This document shows, piece after piece, positions 51,553-61,013 of a DNA stretch of 64,000 nucleotides (positions within the stretch are counted from its first letter, which is position 1; each line of letters starts with the position of its first letter). Source of the DNA: Dyadobacter luteus (GTDB taxonomy: Bacteria > Bacteroidota > Bacteroidia > Cytophagales > Spirosomataceae); contig NZ_QNUL01000008.1 in assembly GCF_003383615.1 (NCBI RefSeq), forward strand, positions 143,825 to 207,824, given 5' to 3'. The notes below the pieces were generated by a model that searched no databases, had not been told where the DNA came from, and saw nothing but the letters and a program-made list of their open reading frames with translations. The translations under genes were made by a program, and so were the position numbers.

Positions 51553-51571
51553 TTTTTTAATGTACTGATAC
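51553..51571 (+). repeat. leader repeat copy 1 (TTTTTTAATGTACTGATAC)
   Basis: This 19-base sequence ends 11 bases before the 51583 ATG. A 17/19 match, TTTTTTAACGTGCTGATAC, lies at 52101-52119, before the adaptor gene of the RND pump. Confidence 0.55.
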
Positions 51572-51582
51572 CCATCAGCATC

Positions 51583-52005
51583 ATGACAAAAAGAACTTTT
51601 GTATTGTTTTTATTCCTGGTTCATACCTTGGTCTTTTCGCTGTTTTCAGGACAGTCAAGGGCATCGTACAAGCCAGATATTTTCACAACCAGGTTCATTG
51701 CCTATATTCCGGCGAACCAGGAGGTATTGGAAGATTTCGAGATTTGTGAGGAAGAAGAACTGATAGATGCACCTATTATTCAGGCAGATGAATGCGAATG
51801 GAGGGAAAATCTTACAGATCTGCTCCGACACAGGCATTCCTCTTACAGGTTCTCCCTTTTTGAATCTGCACCCTCTGCTTTCATAGATTTTCTTCCCAAT
51901 CTTAAAGGGCTTTCAAAAGCTCATAAGCCATTATTTTCTGTATATCTGAGCAAAAATATTCTGCCGGATTATTACAGCTTCCTTCATCGTCTCTGCCCAT
52001 TCTAA
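51583..52005 (+). CDS. secreted protein of unknown function upstream of RND pump
   Basis: A 140-residue protein. MTKRTFVLFLFLVHTLVFSLFSGQSRA is a signal peptide or N-terminal anchor. The mature part has an acidic patch (EVLEDFEICEEEELIDAPIIQADECEW) with two cysteines, then a basic LLRHRHSSYRF and aromatic C terminus (DYYSFLHRLCPF). I do not recognise a family. A consensus promoter lies 105 bases upstream, facing this gene, and the RND operon follows after 179 bases. It may be a small periplasmic partner or a sensor input of the divergent two-component system. Confidence 0.6.
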   Translation: MTKRTFVLFLFLVHTLVFSLFSGQSRASYKPDIFTTRFIAYIPANQEVLEDFEICEEEELIDAPIIQADECEWRENLTDLLRHRHSSYRFSLFESAPSAFIDFLPNLKGLSKAHKPLFSVYLSKNILPDYYSFLHRLCPF

Positions 52006-52100
52006 GGCCAACTTCACTTTTCTGATCTGAATGTTACATGTATTCTAATGAATATATTGTAACCGCTTGTATACATGACACTTATTCATGCTGGCATTCG

Positions 52101-52119
52101 TTTTTTAACGTGCTGATAC
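52101..52119 (+). repeat. leader repeat copy 2 (TTTTTTAACGTGCTGATAC)
   Basis: Second copy of the 19-base leader sequence (17/19 identical to 51553-51571), 65 bases before the RND adaptor start. No TAnnTTTG box was found in the 52006-52184 gap. Confidence 0.55.
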
Positions 52120-52184
52120 ATAACGGGTCTGCTCTCCCCTATTCGATTTTACACAGAAGACATTAATCATATTACTAACTCATC

Positions 52185-53336
52185 ATGAAAAGATTCATTT
52201 GGCCAGTATTCGTGTTAGCCAGCGCATTCGTAACAGGTTGTGCTACTCAAAGCAAGGATACATCAGAAAGCAGCGACAGCATCAGGACGATTCCTGTAAC
52301 TGAGCTTAAAACGCAGAGTACGAAGCTTCACAGAGAATATGTGGGTGATATCCACGCAGTGAAAAACGTAGAAATCTACGCCCGCGTAAAAGGGTACCTT
52401 GAAGAGGTATATGTTGACGAAGGCAAAGAAGTAAGAAAAGGACAGGTTCTCTTCAGAATCAACAATGAAGAATACGAAGCTAACCTTGCAAAGGCAAAAG
52501 CAACGCTACAAAGTGCTGTGGCTGAAGCCAAAGGCGCTGAACTGGAATTGAAGCGAGTGAAATTACTCGTTGAAAAAAATGTAATTTCTAAAACTGAAGT
52601 GGAGGTTGCAGAAGCTAAACTTGCCGCTGTTAACGCCAAAATTGAAGAAGCAAGATCTGAGAAGGCAAATGCTGCACTTCAATTGGCTCAAACACAAATC
52701 CGCGCTCCATTCGACGGCATTATCGACCGTATCCCGTCGAAGACAGGAAGTTTGATTAACGAAGGAACGTTGTTAACAACATTGTCAGATACCAAGCATG
52801 TATTCGCTTATTTCAATGTATCTGAAAATGAATATCTTGAATACGTAAAGGCAAGAGGAAAATCGGAAAGTCAGCAGTCGCTCGTAGAGCTGGAATTGGC
52901 TGATGGATCCTATTTCAAACACAAAGGAACCATCGAAACCATGGAGGGTGCGTTTGATGAAGGAACCGGATCTATTGCATTCCGTGCGCGTTTTTCCAAT
53001 CCTGACAAACTGCTGAAACATGGGTCAACAGGTACGGTACGTCTTACCAATGCGGTGGATAACGCGATCCTGATTCCGCAAAAAGCGGCATTTGAGATAC
53101 AGGATAAAAACTTTGTATACGTAGTACAGCAAGACAATAAAATCAAAACCCGCGTATTTACTCCGCAGTCGCGCTTAGGGGATTATTATGTAGTGAAATC
53201 AGGATTGGAACCTGGCGAAAAGATTGTTTATGAAGGATTGCAGGGATTAAAAGATGGTGCAACCATCAATCCTAAAACAATCTCGCTTGACAGTCTTAAA
53301 ACTCCGGCAAGCAAAGTAGAACTATCTGCCCGCTAA
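52185..53336 (+). CDS. RND efflux periplasmic adaptor lipoprotein (AcrA-like)
   Basis: A 383-residue membrane-fusion protein. The lipobox VTGC puts the lipidated cysteine at C19. The order is barrel-sandwich/lipoyl (EIYARVKGYLEEVYVDEGKEVRKGQVLFRIN), a long alpha hairpin (about 95-170, ANLAKAKATLQSAVAEAKGAELELKRV onward), second lipoyl half (TQIRAPFDGIIDRIPSKTGSLINEGTLLTTLS), beta barrel and membrane-proximal domain. It links the RND permease (31 bases downstream) with the outer-membrane channel. Substrates unknown; the divergent two-component pair may set expression. Confidence 0.93.
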   Translation: MKRFIWPVFVLASAFVTGCATQSKDTSESSDSIRTIPVTELKTQSTKLHREYVGDIHAVKNVEIYARVKGYLEEVYVDEGKEVRKGQVLFRINNEEYEANLAKAKATLQSAVAEAKGAELELKRVKLLVEKNVISKTEVEVAEAKLAAVNAKIEEARSEKANAALQLAQTQIRAPFDGIIDRIPSKTGSLINEGTLLTTLSDTKHVFAYFNVSENEYLEYVKARGKSESQQSLVELELADGSYFKHKGTIETMEGAFDEGTGSIAFRARFSNPDKLLKHGSTGTVRLTNAVDNAILIPQKAAFEIQDKNFVYVVQQDNKIKTRVFTPQSRLGDYYVVKSGLEPGEKIVYEGLQGLKDGATINPKTISLDSLKTPASKVELSAR

Positions 53337-53366
53337 GCCCTTTTCGTTCCACCTGAATAAACAATC

Positions 53367-56300
53367 ATGTTCCAACAATTTATAGAACGACCGGTGTTGT
53401 CACTGGTCATCTCAATCTTTATAACTCTGCTCGGACTATTGGCATTTTTGGATTTGCCAGTGTCACAGTTCCCCGATATTGTTCCGCCTTCTGTAGTTGT
53501 AACTGCCACATACACAGGAGCTAACTCCGAAGTTTGTGTGGATGCCGTGGCCGTTCCTCTTGAACGTGCAATTAATGGTGTACCTGGTATGACATACATG
53601 ACCAGCGTATCCGGTAATGATGGTGTAACAACCATTACCATTTCATTTAATGTCGGTATTGATCCTGATCTCGCTGCAGTAAACGTGCAGAACAGGGTAC
53701 AAACGGTGATTGATGAGCTACCCGAAGAGGTAATTAAAGCCGGGGTAACCACAGAAAAAGAAGTAAATAGTATGTTGATGTATCTGGACATAATGAGTTC
53801 AGATTCAACAGTTGGCGAAGATTTCGTATATAACTTCGCTGACATTAATATCCTTAAAGAATTAAAAAGGATTGATGGAGTAGGACGCGCCCAGATCATG
53901 GGTAGTAAAGATTACTCCATGCGTGTGTGGTTAAAGCCCGACCGTATGAATGGCTATAGCGTATCCGCCGATGAGGTGGTGCAGGCCATTCGCGACCAGA
54001 ACGTAGTAGCGGCTCCGGGAAAAACCGGGGTGAGCTCAGGAAGAGAAAAGCAGGCTCTGCAATATGTATTGAAATATACAGGAAAACTCTTCCAGCCTGA
54101 ACAGTATGAAAACATCGTTATCCGTTCCAATGCGGACGGTTCCATGCTTAAACTGAAAGACGTTGCCGATATTGAATTCGGTACACTGGAGTACGATATG
54201 GCATCCAAATCGAACGGAAAGCCATCTGCTTCGATCATGATCAAACAGCGTCCTGGTTCTAATGCGCAGGAAGTTATTGCAAACATCAAAGCAAAGGTAG
54301 AGGAGCTGAAAGGGACTACATTTCCTCCGGGAATGGATTACTTCGTTTCTTATGACGTTTCCCGCTTCCTTGATGCCTCCATTCATGAAGTTGTGCGTAC
54401 ACTGATAGAGGCATTTATCCTCGTAATTATCATCGTATATCTGTTCCTTCAGGATTTCCGTTCTACTGTGATTCCGGCACTGGCTGTACCGGTTGCACTT
54501 GTAGGTACCTTCGCATTTATGCAGTTGTTCGGATTTTCGATCAACCTGCTTACCTTGTTTGCACTTGTACTTGCGATTGGTATCGTGGTGGATAACGCGA
54601 TTGTCGTCGTCGAGGCCGTCCATGCTAAGATGGCCGAAAAACATCTGGATGCGCGGCAGGCCACCATTGAGTCTATGAAAGAGATGAGTGGTGCCATTAT
54701 CGCGATCACACTGGTTATGTCGGCGGTATTCGTACCGGTAGCATTTATGTCTGGACCGGTCGGTATCTTCTATCGTCAGTTCTCTATCACACTCGCAATC
54801 TCCATCGTTATTTCTGGTATCAACGCACTTACGCTCACACCTGCCTTATGTGCGCTGATGTTGAAAAATACGCACGGACAACCTTCCAAAAACACACCTT
54901 TGGACAGATTTTTCCGAGGATTCAACAATGGGTATGATGGCATTTCGAACAAATACAGAAAACTACTTTCGCTGATTGTCAACCGCAGAATGATTACAAT
55001 CGGTCTGCTTCTGGCATTCTGTATCGGAACCTATGGAATCAACGCTGTACTGCCTACAGGATTTATCCCTACGGAAGACCAGGGGGTTATCAATGTGAAC
55101 GTTACGACTCCGGTGGCATCTACTGTGGAACGGACTGAAGCTGTATTGGATGAAATCCAAAAAGTAGCTCAATCACTTGAAGCTGTGGAATCAGTTTCTT
55201 CTCTTTCAGGATATAGTCTGATCACAGAATCTGCAGGTTCTTCATATGGTATGGCCATGATCAACCTGAAAGCATGGGACGAACGTGAAGCTTCGGTACA
55301 GGATATTATCGCCGAAATGGAAAAGAAAACCAAGCACATTACTGACGCTGATATTCAGTTTTTCCCACCACCAACTGTTCCTGGATTCGGTAATTCCAGT
55401 GGTTTTGAGCTAAGGGTTCAGGATAAAACAGGTAGTGATGATTTGCAAAAGACTGCCGATATCACTAATAAGTTTGTGAAAGATTTGATGGATAGTCCTG
55501 AAATAGCTACCGCTTTCAGTAGTTTCGACGCCAGTTTTCCGCAGTACATGATCCACGTCGATGCAGATATAGCTTCCAAAAAAGGAGTTTCTGTGGATGT
55601 CGCTATGAGCACGTTGCAGACACTTATTGGTAGTTTGTATGCCTCCAACTTTATCCGTTTTGGACAAATGTATAAGGTAATGGTTCAGGCTGATCCGGAT
55701 TTCCGCAAAAGCCCGGAAGATATTCTTAAACTGTATGTGAAGAATAATCGTGGTGAAATGGTACCGTTCTCGACCTTTATCAGACTGGAACGTGTTTACG
55801 GCCCAGAGCTTCTGACAAGGTACAATATGTTTACTTCCGCGATGATCAACGGGGATGCTGCACCTGGATATAGTAGCGGAGATGCGATCAAAGCTGTCGA
55901 AAGAGTGGCGGCAACAAGTTTGCCAAGAGGATTTACCTATGAATGGTCAGGTATGACGCGGGAAGAAATCCTTTCCGGTGACCAGGCTATTTACATTTTT
56001 GCAATATGTCTGATCTTCGTATATCTGCTGCTGGCGGCTCAATACGAAAGCTTCTTGCTTCCGCTTCCTGTAATTTTGTCCCTTCCTACAGGTGTGTTCG
56101 GAGCATTCCTGGCACTGAAACTGATGGGGCTGCAAAACAACATTTATGCGCAGGTTTCACTTGTCATGCTCATCGGTTTGCTTGGTAAAAATGCGATTCT
56201 GATTGTTGAATATGCAATACTTCGCCAGAAAGAAGGTCGTACCGTTGTGGATGCCGTATTGGAAGGAGCTACGGAAAGGTTACGCCCAATCCTGATGACT

Positions 56301-56522
56301 TCTTTTGCATTCGTGGCGGGACTTATCCCATTGGTAGTAGCATCAGGAGCAGGTGCAATCGGTAACCGGTCTATCGGTACCGCAGCAGCGGGAGGTATGC
56401 TTATCGGGACATTGTTCGGAGTTATCGTAATTCCCGGACTGTACGTTCTGTTTGCGAGTATGGTAAGAGGCAGCAAGCCTCCCAAACCTACCGTAGCAAC
56501 TCAGGAAGAGGTATTGCATTAA
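53367..56522 (+). CDS. RND multidrug efflux permease (HAE1/AcrB-like)
   Basis: A 1051-residue RND pump. N-terminal FIERPVLSLVISIFITLLGLLAF is the usual TM1, and the HAE1 motifs (VPLERAINGVPGM, GIVVDNAIVVVEAVH, PVALVGTFAFMQLFG, LLGKNAILIVEYAI) are present. The TM4 proton-relay pair, DD in AcrB, is D409-N410 here, while the TM10 lysine (GKNAI) is kept. The family is proton-driven export of drugs, dyes or lipids from the periplasm and outer leaflet. It is followed by the outer-membrane factor gene after 65 bases that hold a perfect hairpin. Confidence 0.95.
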   Translation: MFQQFIERPVLSLVISIFITLLGLLAFLDLPVSQFPDIVPPSVVVTATYTGANSEVCVDAVAVPLERAINGVPGMTYMTSVSGNDGVTTITISFNVGIDPDLAAVNVQNRVQTVIDELPEEVIKAGVTTEKEVNSMLMYLDIMSSDSTVGEDFVYNFADINILKELKRIDGVGRAQIMGSKDYSMRVWLKPDRMNGYSVSADEVVQAIRDQNVVAAPGKTGVSSGREKQALQYVLKYTGKLFQPEQYENIVIRSNADGSMLKLKDVADIEFGTLEYDMASKSNGKPSASIMIKQRPGSNAQEVIANIKAKVEELKGTTFPPGMDYFVSYDVSRFLDASIHEVVRTLIEAFILVIIIVYLFLQDFRSTVIPALAVPVALVGTFAFMQLFGFSINLLTLFALVLAIGIVVDNAIVVVEAVHAKMAEKHLDARQATIESMKEMSGAIIAITLVMSAVFVPVAFMSGPVGIFYRQFSITLAISIVISGINALTLTPALCALMLKNTHGQPSKNTPLDRFFRGFNNGYDGISNKYRKLLSLIVNRRMITIGLLLAFCIGTYGINAVLPTGFIPTEDQGVINVNVTTPVASTVERTEAVLDEIQKVAQSLEAVESVSSLSGYSLITESAGSSYGMAMINLKAWDEREASVQDIIAEMEKKTKHITDADIQFFPPPTVPGFGNSSGFELRVQDKTGSDDLQKTADITNKFVKDLMDSPEIATAFSSFDASFPQYMIHVDADIASKKGVSVDVAMSTLQTLIGSLYASNFIRFGQMYKVMVQADPDFRKSPEDILKLYVKNNRGEMVPFSTFIRLERVYGPELLTRYNMFTSAMINGDAAPGYSSGDAIKAVERVAATSLPRGFTYEWSGMTREEILSGDQAIYIFAICLIFVYLLLAAQYESFLLPLPVILSLPTGVFGAFLALKLMGLQNNIYAQVSLVMLIGLLGKNAILIVEYAILRQKEGRTVVDAVLEGATERLRPILMTSFAFVAGLIPLVVASGAGAIGNRSIGTAAAGGMLIGTLFGVIVIPGLYVLFASMVRGSKPPKPTVATQEEVLH

Positions 56523-56530
56523 GCCCCGGT

Positions 56531-56558
56531 TCAGCCTTCTGCATTTCCAGAAGGCTGA
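56531..56558 (+). other. intercistronic hairpin in the RND operon
   Basis: TCAGCCTTCTG and CAGAAGGCTGA form a perfect 11-bp stem with loop CATTTC. No T run follows, so a processing or stabilising element is more likely than a terminator. Confidence 0.6.
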
Positions 56559-56587
56559 ACAATATTTTACATCAGAAAAAGACATTA

Positions 56588-58021
56588 ATGAGAACATACA
56601 AAATATATCCGGTCCTGATTGCCTCAGCACTGGTAGTAAGCAGTTGCAAACTCTCCAGGCCTGTTCCGCAGACTCCTGTTCAAACTCCTGAAACTTTTAT
56701 AGGACACAAGGACTCAACCGGAATCGGTGATATTCCATGGAAAACCTTTTTTACGGACCAAAATCTGGTTGCCGTTATTGACACGGCCATTCAGAACAAT
56801 CTGGATTTGAAGATGGCAGTTCAGAGAATCGAAATGGCGCAGTCCAATGTCTTGTTTGCAAAAGGAGCATTACTTCCTGTTGTAGATGTAGAAATATCAG
56901 GTGGCGGCAGAAAATTCGGAGACTACACCATGGACGGTGTGGGTAACTATGATACCAATTTCTCTCCAAATCTGGATGACAACCGTAAGCTTCCTGCCCC
57001 CTTCCTACCCGATTATTTTGCCGGACTGAGGAGTTCATGGGAAGTAGATATATGGGGAAAACTAAAAACCCAGCGTAAGGCTGCTTTCACAAGATTCCTT
57101 GCATCTGAAAAGGCGAGACAAGCCATCACTACAAGTCTCGTAGCGAATGTGGCGAGTTTATATTTTGAGCTGATAAATCTGGATACTGAACTTAATATTA
57201 TCAAAAAGAACATCAACCTTCAGAAAACAGCTGTAGAAACAATTGGTGTTCAAAAGGAAGCAGGTCGCGCCAACGAGTTAGCTGTTCGTCAGTTTAAGGC
57301 TCAGTTGCTCAATACACAAAGTCTGGAGATTGATGTGAACCAGCGTATCATCGCAGCAGAAAATCAATTGAATCTGTTGTTGGGTCGTTTTCCACAAAAG
57401 ATCACGCGCAGCACTGTTGTTCAGCAATCTTTTCCACAGCAAGTACAGGCAGGTATTCCTACCCAAATGCTTCGTAACCGCCCTGATGTGAAACAGGCGG
57501 AACTTGAAATGCTGGCAAATTATGAAGATCAACACGCAGCCCGACTGGCATTTATGCCATCTCTGAACATCACGGCCATGCTGGGTTTTAATGCTTTTAA
57601 AAGTAGCCTGATCTTCAATCCGGGATCCATCGCATACAATGCTTTGGGTGGGTTAACAGCTCCGTTGCTTAACAGAAAAGCGCTCAAAGCAGGACAAAAA
57701 AGAGCGGAAGCAGCAAGCCTGGAATCGCTTTACAATTACAACAAATCCATACTGACCGGTTTTCAGGAAGTAAGTACAAGTCTGAACCGCATCGAGAATT
57801 CGAGGAAAATCACGGAGTTCAAGCGCGAAGAAGTTGCCGTATTACAACAGGCCGTAACTACCTCACGTGATTTATTCGTGACAGGCTACGCTACCTATCT
57901 GGAAATCATCACGGCTCAGAAAAGTGTATTGGAGGCAGAATTAACACTCGCGAATGTACAAACGGATCAATACCTCGCATTGATCGAACTGTATCGTTCA
58001 GTGGGTGGAGGCTGGAAATGA
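56588..58021 (+). CDS. RND outer-membrane factor lipoprotein (TolC/OprM/NodT-like)
   Basis: A 477-residue outer-membrane efflux protein with lipobox VSSC (C20). It has the OEP duplication: LVAVIDTAIQNNLDLKMAVQRIEMAQSN, SWEVDIWGKLKTQRKAAFTRFLASEKARQA and the second repeat FQEVSTSLNRIENSRKITEFKREE, VTTSRDLFVTGYATYLEIITAQKSVLEAELTLANVQTDQYLALIELYRSVGGGW. It forms the trimeric channel for the upstream RND pump. The end is marked by a bidirectional terminator. Confidence 0.94.
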   Translation: MRTYKIYPVLIASALVVSSCKLSRPVPQTPVQTPETFIGHKDSTGIGDIPWKTFFTDQNLVAVIDTAIQNNLDLKMAVQRIEMAQSNVLFAKGALLPVVDVEISGGGRKFGDYTMDGVGNYDTNFSPNLDDNRKLPAPFLPDYFAGLRSSWEVDIWGKLKTQRKAAFTRFLASEKARQAITTSLVANVASLYFELINLDTELNIIKKNINLQKTAVETIGVQKEAGRANELAVRQFKAQLLNTQSLEIDVNQRIIAAENQLNLLLGRFPQKITRSTVVQQSFPQQVQAGIPTQMLRNRPDVKQAELEMLANYEDQHAARLAFMPSLNITAMLGFNAFKSSLIFNPGSIAYNALGGLTAPLLNRKALKAGQKRAEAASLESLYNYNKSILTGFQEVSTSLNRIENSRKITEFKREEVAVLQQAVTTSRDLFVTGYATYLEIITAQKSVLEAELTLANVQTDQYLALIELYRSVGGGWK

Positions 58022-58040
58022 TCCTTGAAAATATGACAAC

Positions 58041-58075
58041 AAAAAACCGGATAGGCTGAGCCCATCCGGTTTTTT
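58041..58075. terminator. bidirectional terminator between the RND operon and prc
   Basis: AAAAAACCGGAT (58041-58052) pairs with ATCCGGTTTTTT (58064-58075), giving a T run on both strands. It serves the RND operon and the convergent protease gene. Confidence 0.88.
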
Positions 58076-58095
58076 GTTGATCAAGCAACTGGCAA

Positions 58096-60210
58096 TTACT
58101 TCTTCTTAGTCCCTGCCAAACTTGGCTCTTTCGATATCTGAATAAGATCCACCAGCATTCTACCGGTTTCGTTAAGATAAATATCCTTTTTCTTTTTCAC
58201 TTCTTTCGGAGCTTCTACAGCCTTTCCATCCACTTCTTCCTCTTCTTCATCCGGCTCGCCCAATTGTTTCATTGCGGCACGTTTTTTCTCTGCTTCTTCA
58301 CGCTCTACTTTTCGTTTCGTTTCCTGCAGAGAAACAATTTTATTTTCACGTGCTTTTTTGAAATCATCGAGTGTTTTCACCAGCGTTTTCAGTTCCTCAT
58401 CTGATTTCAAACGACTGTTGTATTTATCTTTCAATTGAGAAATAATCTTCTCATTTACATTGTTTGTCGTCTCATATCTGGATGATGGAATTTGATCCCA
58501 TGGCAGTGCACTTGGTTGTGAACCTTCACCATATTCATTTACCTTGAATGCAGATGGCAATTCCAGATCAGGCATTACACCTTTCAACTGCGTGCTGCTT
58601 CCATTAATACGGTAGAACTTGGCAACGGTAAGTTTGGCTTCGCCTAATGGCTCAGGGTATTTAGTATCGTATTGATTTAAGTTAATCAAGGTCTGTACCG
58701 TTCCTTTACCGTAAGTTTGCTCCCCTACGATGATACCACGTTTGTAATCCTGAATAGCGGCAGCAAAAATTTCTGATGCCGAAGCACTGAAACGGTTCAC
58801 CATCACTGCAAGCGGACCATTGTAAGCGATTGATGGATCATTATCAGACTGCACATCAATTTCTCCCTGGCTTTCTTTCACCTGAACCACAGGCCCTCTG
58901 TTGATAAACAAACCTGTTAGCGAAATCGCTTCAGTCAAAGAACCACCTCCGTTGTTACGCAAGTCAATGACGATACCGTCCACATTTTCACCTTGTAATT
59001 CAGTGATCAGTTTTTGCACATCGCGTGTAGTACTCGAAAACTCTTTCTCTCTCTGTTGCGCACCTTCAAAGTCACGGTAGAAAAGCGGAATATCAATTAC
59101 ACCCACTTTATAATCCTTCTTACCGGAAGTGATGGAAACGATTTCTTTTTTGGCGCGTTGCTCTTCAATTTTAATCTTCTCACGTACCAAACGATATTCT
59201 TTAGGAGGTGTACCAGGCAAGGCATCAGCCGATATGATCTGCAGACGAACCACAGTTCCTTTTGGTCCTTTGATCAGCTTCACGGCATCATCCACAAACC
59301 ATCCCACGATGTCTACGATTTTACCCTCGTCTCCCTGTGCTACTCCTGTGATTTTATCTTCTTTCCTAAGTTGTTTGCCTTTGAAAGCAGGACCACCAGG
59401 AATAACCTCTTTTATCTTAATATAGTTATCTTCTTCCTGAAGCAATGCTCCGATACCTTCCAGCGACTGGCTCATATCCTGTTTGAAGCGATCTGCCGCA
59501 GTAGGCGCCAGATAGGACGTATGCGGATCCAAAGCCTCGGCATACGAATTCATAAACATCTGAAACACCTGTTCAGTACGGATTCTCGCCAACGCCCGAT
59601 CCCTGTTTTTATAACGGTCACGAAGGGTTGTGGTAATAGAAGAGTCTGCCTTTCCTGAAAGTTTCAGATCCAGCGCCTCACTTTTGAGATATTTGCGCCA
59701 TGTATCGTTAAGTTCGTCAGCACTTTTGGCCCAGGGTGCTTTTTCGCGATCCGTATTAATGGATTCGTCGGCTGTAAAGTCAAAAGGTTTCTCTTCTTTC
59801 AGCAATGCCTGAATATATTCACTCCTTTCCTTATAGCGTTTTCTGAAAACGTTATACATATCGAATGGTACATCAAGCTCTTTTCTGATAAGAAAATCAT
59901 CAAATGAAAGTTTGTACTTCTCAAAATCCGCGATGTCAGAAGCCAGGTAATACAGACGGCCATGATCTATACCATCTATAAACTTATCAAACATTACTGC
60001 CGACAGCGAATCATTCAGTTTCGTCTTTCTGTAGTGGTAATTAGATAAGATACGGGTAGTAAGTTCTTCCGCCTTGAACTGCGAAGCAACCGGCTTTATG
60101 TCGCCCTGTGATAATGTATCCACAAGCGTCAGTGAGCCTTTCTCCCTGCTGGGACCGCTCTGCCAACCTAGCAAAACAACCGGAATAAGAGTTATTAAGT
60201 ACTTTTTCAT
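58096..60210 (-). CDS. prc: carboxy-terminal processing protease, Prc/Tsp family
   Basis: A 704-residue S41A peptidase of the large Prc type. The N terminus (MKKYLITLIPVVLLGWQSG) is a signal or anchor. A helical region (about 45-235) precedes a PDZ domain (about 250-340; LEGIGALLQEEDNYIKIKEVIPGGPAF). The catalytic site is VNRFSASASE with S477 and GEQTYGKGTVQ with K502, the 25-residue spacing seen in Escherichia coli Prc (S452/K477). The C-terminal DUF3340 part is long and charged (KRKVEREEAEKKRAAM). It trims or degrades periplasmic proteins with non-polar C termini. It follows the FKBP gene by 11 bases, suggesting joint envelope protein quality control. Confidence 0.94.
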   Translation of the reverse strand: MKKYLITLIPVVLLGWQSGPSREKGSLTLVDTLSQGDIKPVASQFKAEELTTRILSNYHYRKTKLNDSLSAVMFDKFIDGIDHGRLYYLASDIADFEKYKLSFDDFLIRKELDVPFDMYNVFRKRYKERSEYIQALLKEEKPFDFTADESINTDREKAPWAKSADELNDTWRKYLKSEALDLKLSGKADSSITTTLRDRYKNRDRALARIRTEQVFQMFMNSYAEALDPHTSYLAPTAADRFKQDMSQSLEGIGALLQEEDNYIKIKEVIPGGPAFKGKQLRKEDKITGVAQGDEGKIVDIVGWFVDDAVKLIKGPKGTVVRLQIISADALPGTPPKEYRLVREKIKIEEQRAKKEIVSITSGKKDYKVGVIDIPLFYRDFEGAQQREKEFSSTTRDVQKLITELQGENVDGIVIDLRNNGGGSLTEAISLTGLFINRGPVVQVKESQGEIDVQSDNDPSIAYNGPLAVMVNRFSASASEIFAAAIQDYKRGIIVGEQTYGKGTVQTLINLNQYDTKYPEPLGEAKLTVAKFYRINGSSTQLKGVMPDLELPSAFKVNEYGEGSQPSALPWDQIPSSRYETTNNVNEKIISQLKDKYNSRLKSDEELKTLVKTLDDFKKARENKIVSLQETKRKVEREEAEKKRAAMKQLGEPDEEEEEVDGKAVEAPKEVKKKKDIYLNETGRMLVDLIQISKEPSLAGTKKK

Positions 60211-60221
60211 TGTTGAATGTT

Positions 60222-61013
60222 CTATTTAACAATATCCAATAATTCAACTTCAAATACCAACGCTGAATACGGTGGTATCTGACCTCCCGCCCCACGCTCT
60301 CCATAAGCAAGGTCGTAAGGAATAAACAATTTCCATTTAGAACCAACAGGCATCAGCTGCAAAGCCTCTGTCCACCCTTTGATCACACCGTTTACCGGAA
60401 ACTCAATCGGTTCACCACGATCTACAGAGCTGTCAAAAACTGTTCCATTGATCAGGGTACCATGGTAATGTGTTTTTACTTTATCAGTAGAAGTCGGCTT
60501 AGCACCCTCTCCTGCTTTGATAATTTCATATTGTAAACCGCTCTCTGTGGTAACTACACCTGCTTTCTTCTTATTTTCTTCCAAAAACTTCTCTCCTTCA
60601 ACGCGTACTACTGCTCCTTTCTCTTCCATTTCCTTTTGTTTTACAGATGCTATCTTTTCGAAATAAGTTTGCAAAAATGCATTGGCAGCTTCCGGGCTCA
60701 AAGCCGTTTTCTCCCCGTTCAATGCAGCACTGATTGTTTTAGTCAAAACTGCTGTATTCAGGTTACCTATGCCCTGAGATGCTACTGAGTTGGAGAAGCT
60801 CACACCAATGGCTGCTGACAAAGAATCCATCTGAGTTTTTAGAACAACTGGCGCAGGCGCTGGCTTGGCTGCAGGTTTTGCTGTGGTTACAGCGGTCTTC
60901 TTCACGGGAGCCGCAGGTTTAACAGGTTGTTTGGATGTTTGGGCAAAGGAAGGTGTAGCTGCTACGAAACCACAAACAACACCTGTCAAAATCATTTTTT
61001 CTAATTTGTACAT
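60222..61013 (-). CDS. periplasmic FKBP-type peptidyl-prolyl isomerase (Mip/FkpA-like)
   Basis: A 263-residue protein with a signal peptide (ending ATPSFAQ at about 25), an A/P/K-rich linker (about 28-56), an N-terminal dimerisation helix domain (about 58-150; AIGVSFSNSVASQGIGNLNTAVLTKTISAALNGEKTAL) and a C-terminal FKBP domain (about 158-263; VKTHYHGTLINGTVFDSSVDRGEPIEFPVNGVIKGWTEALQLM, YGERGAGGQIPPYSALVFEVELLDI). The active-site residues Y, D, W and F of FKBP are visible. It would fold periplasmic and outer-membrane proteins; co-transcribed with prc. The start at M1 or M7 cannot be decided. Confidence 0.92.
   Translation of the reverse strand: MYKLEKMILTGVVCGFVAATPSFAQTSKQPVKPAAPVKKTAVTTAKPAAKPAPAPVVLKTQMDSLSAAIGVSFSNSVASQGIGNLNTAVLTKTISAALNGEKTALSPEAANAFLQTYFEKIASVKQKEMEEKGAVVRVEGEKFLEENKKKAGVVTTESGLQYEIIKAGEGAKPTSTDKVKTHYHGTLINGTVFDSSVDRGEPIEFPVNGVIKGWTEALQLMPVGSKWKLFIPYDLAYGERGAGGQIPPYSALVFEVELLDIVK

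Larger units (their letters stand above)
51155..51582. other. AT-rich divergent regulatory region with two palindromes
   Basis: No gene. TTCTTAAGAA (51253-51262) and TTAACAATTGTTAA (51422-51435) are perfect palindromes; TCTTAAAAA-type words recur nearby. The second palindrome ends 12 bases before the -33 box of the promoter at 51448-51478, in a position suited to an activator or repressor. Confidence 0.5.

Noticed and set aside
54036..54644. 202-codon frame antisense to the RND permease
   Set aside because: Composition (C, H, K, N rich) and full overlap with a conserved permease mark it as a shadow.
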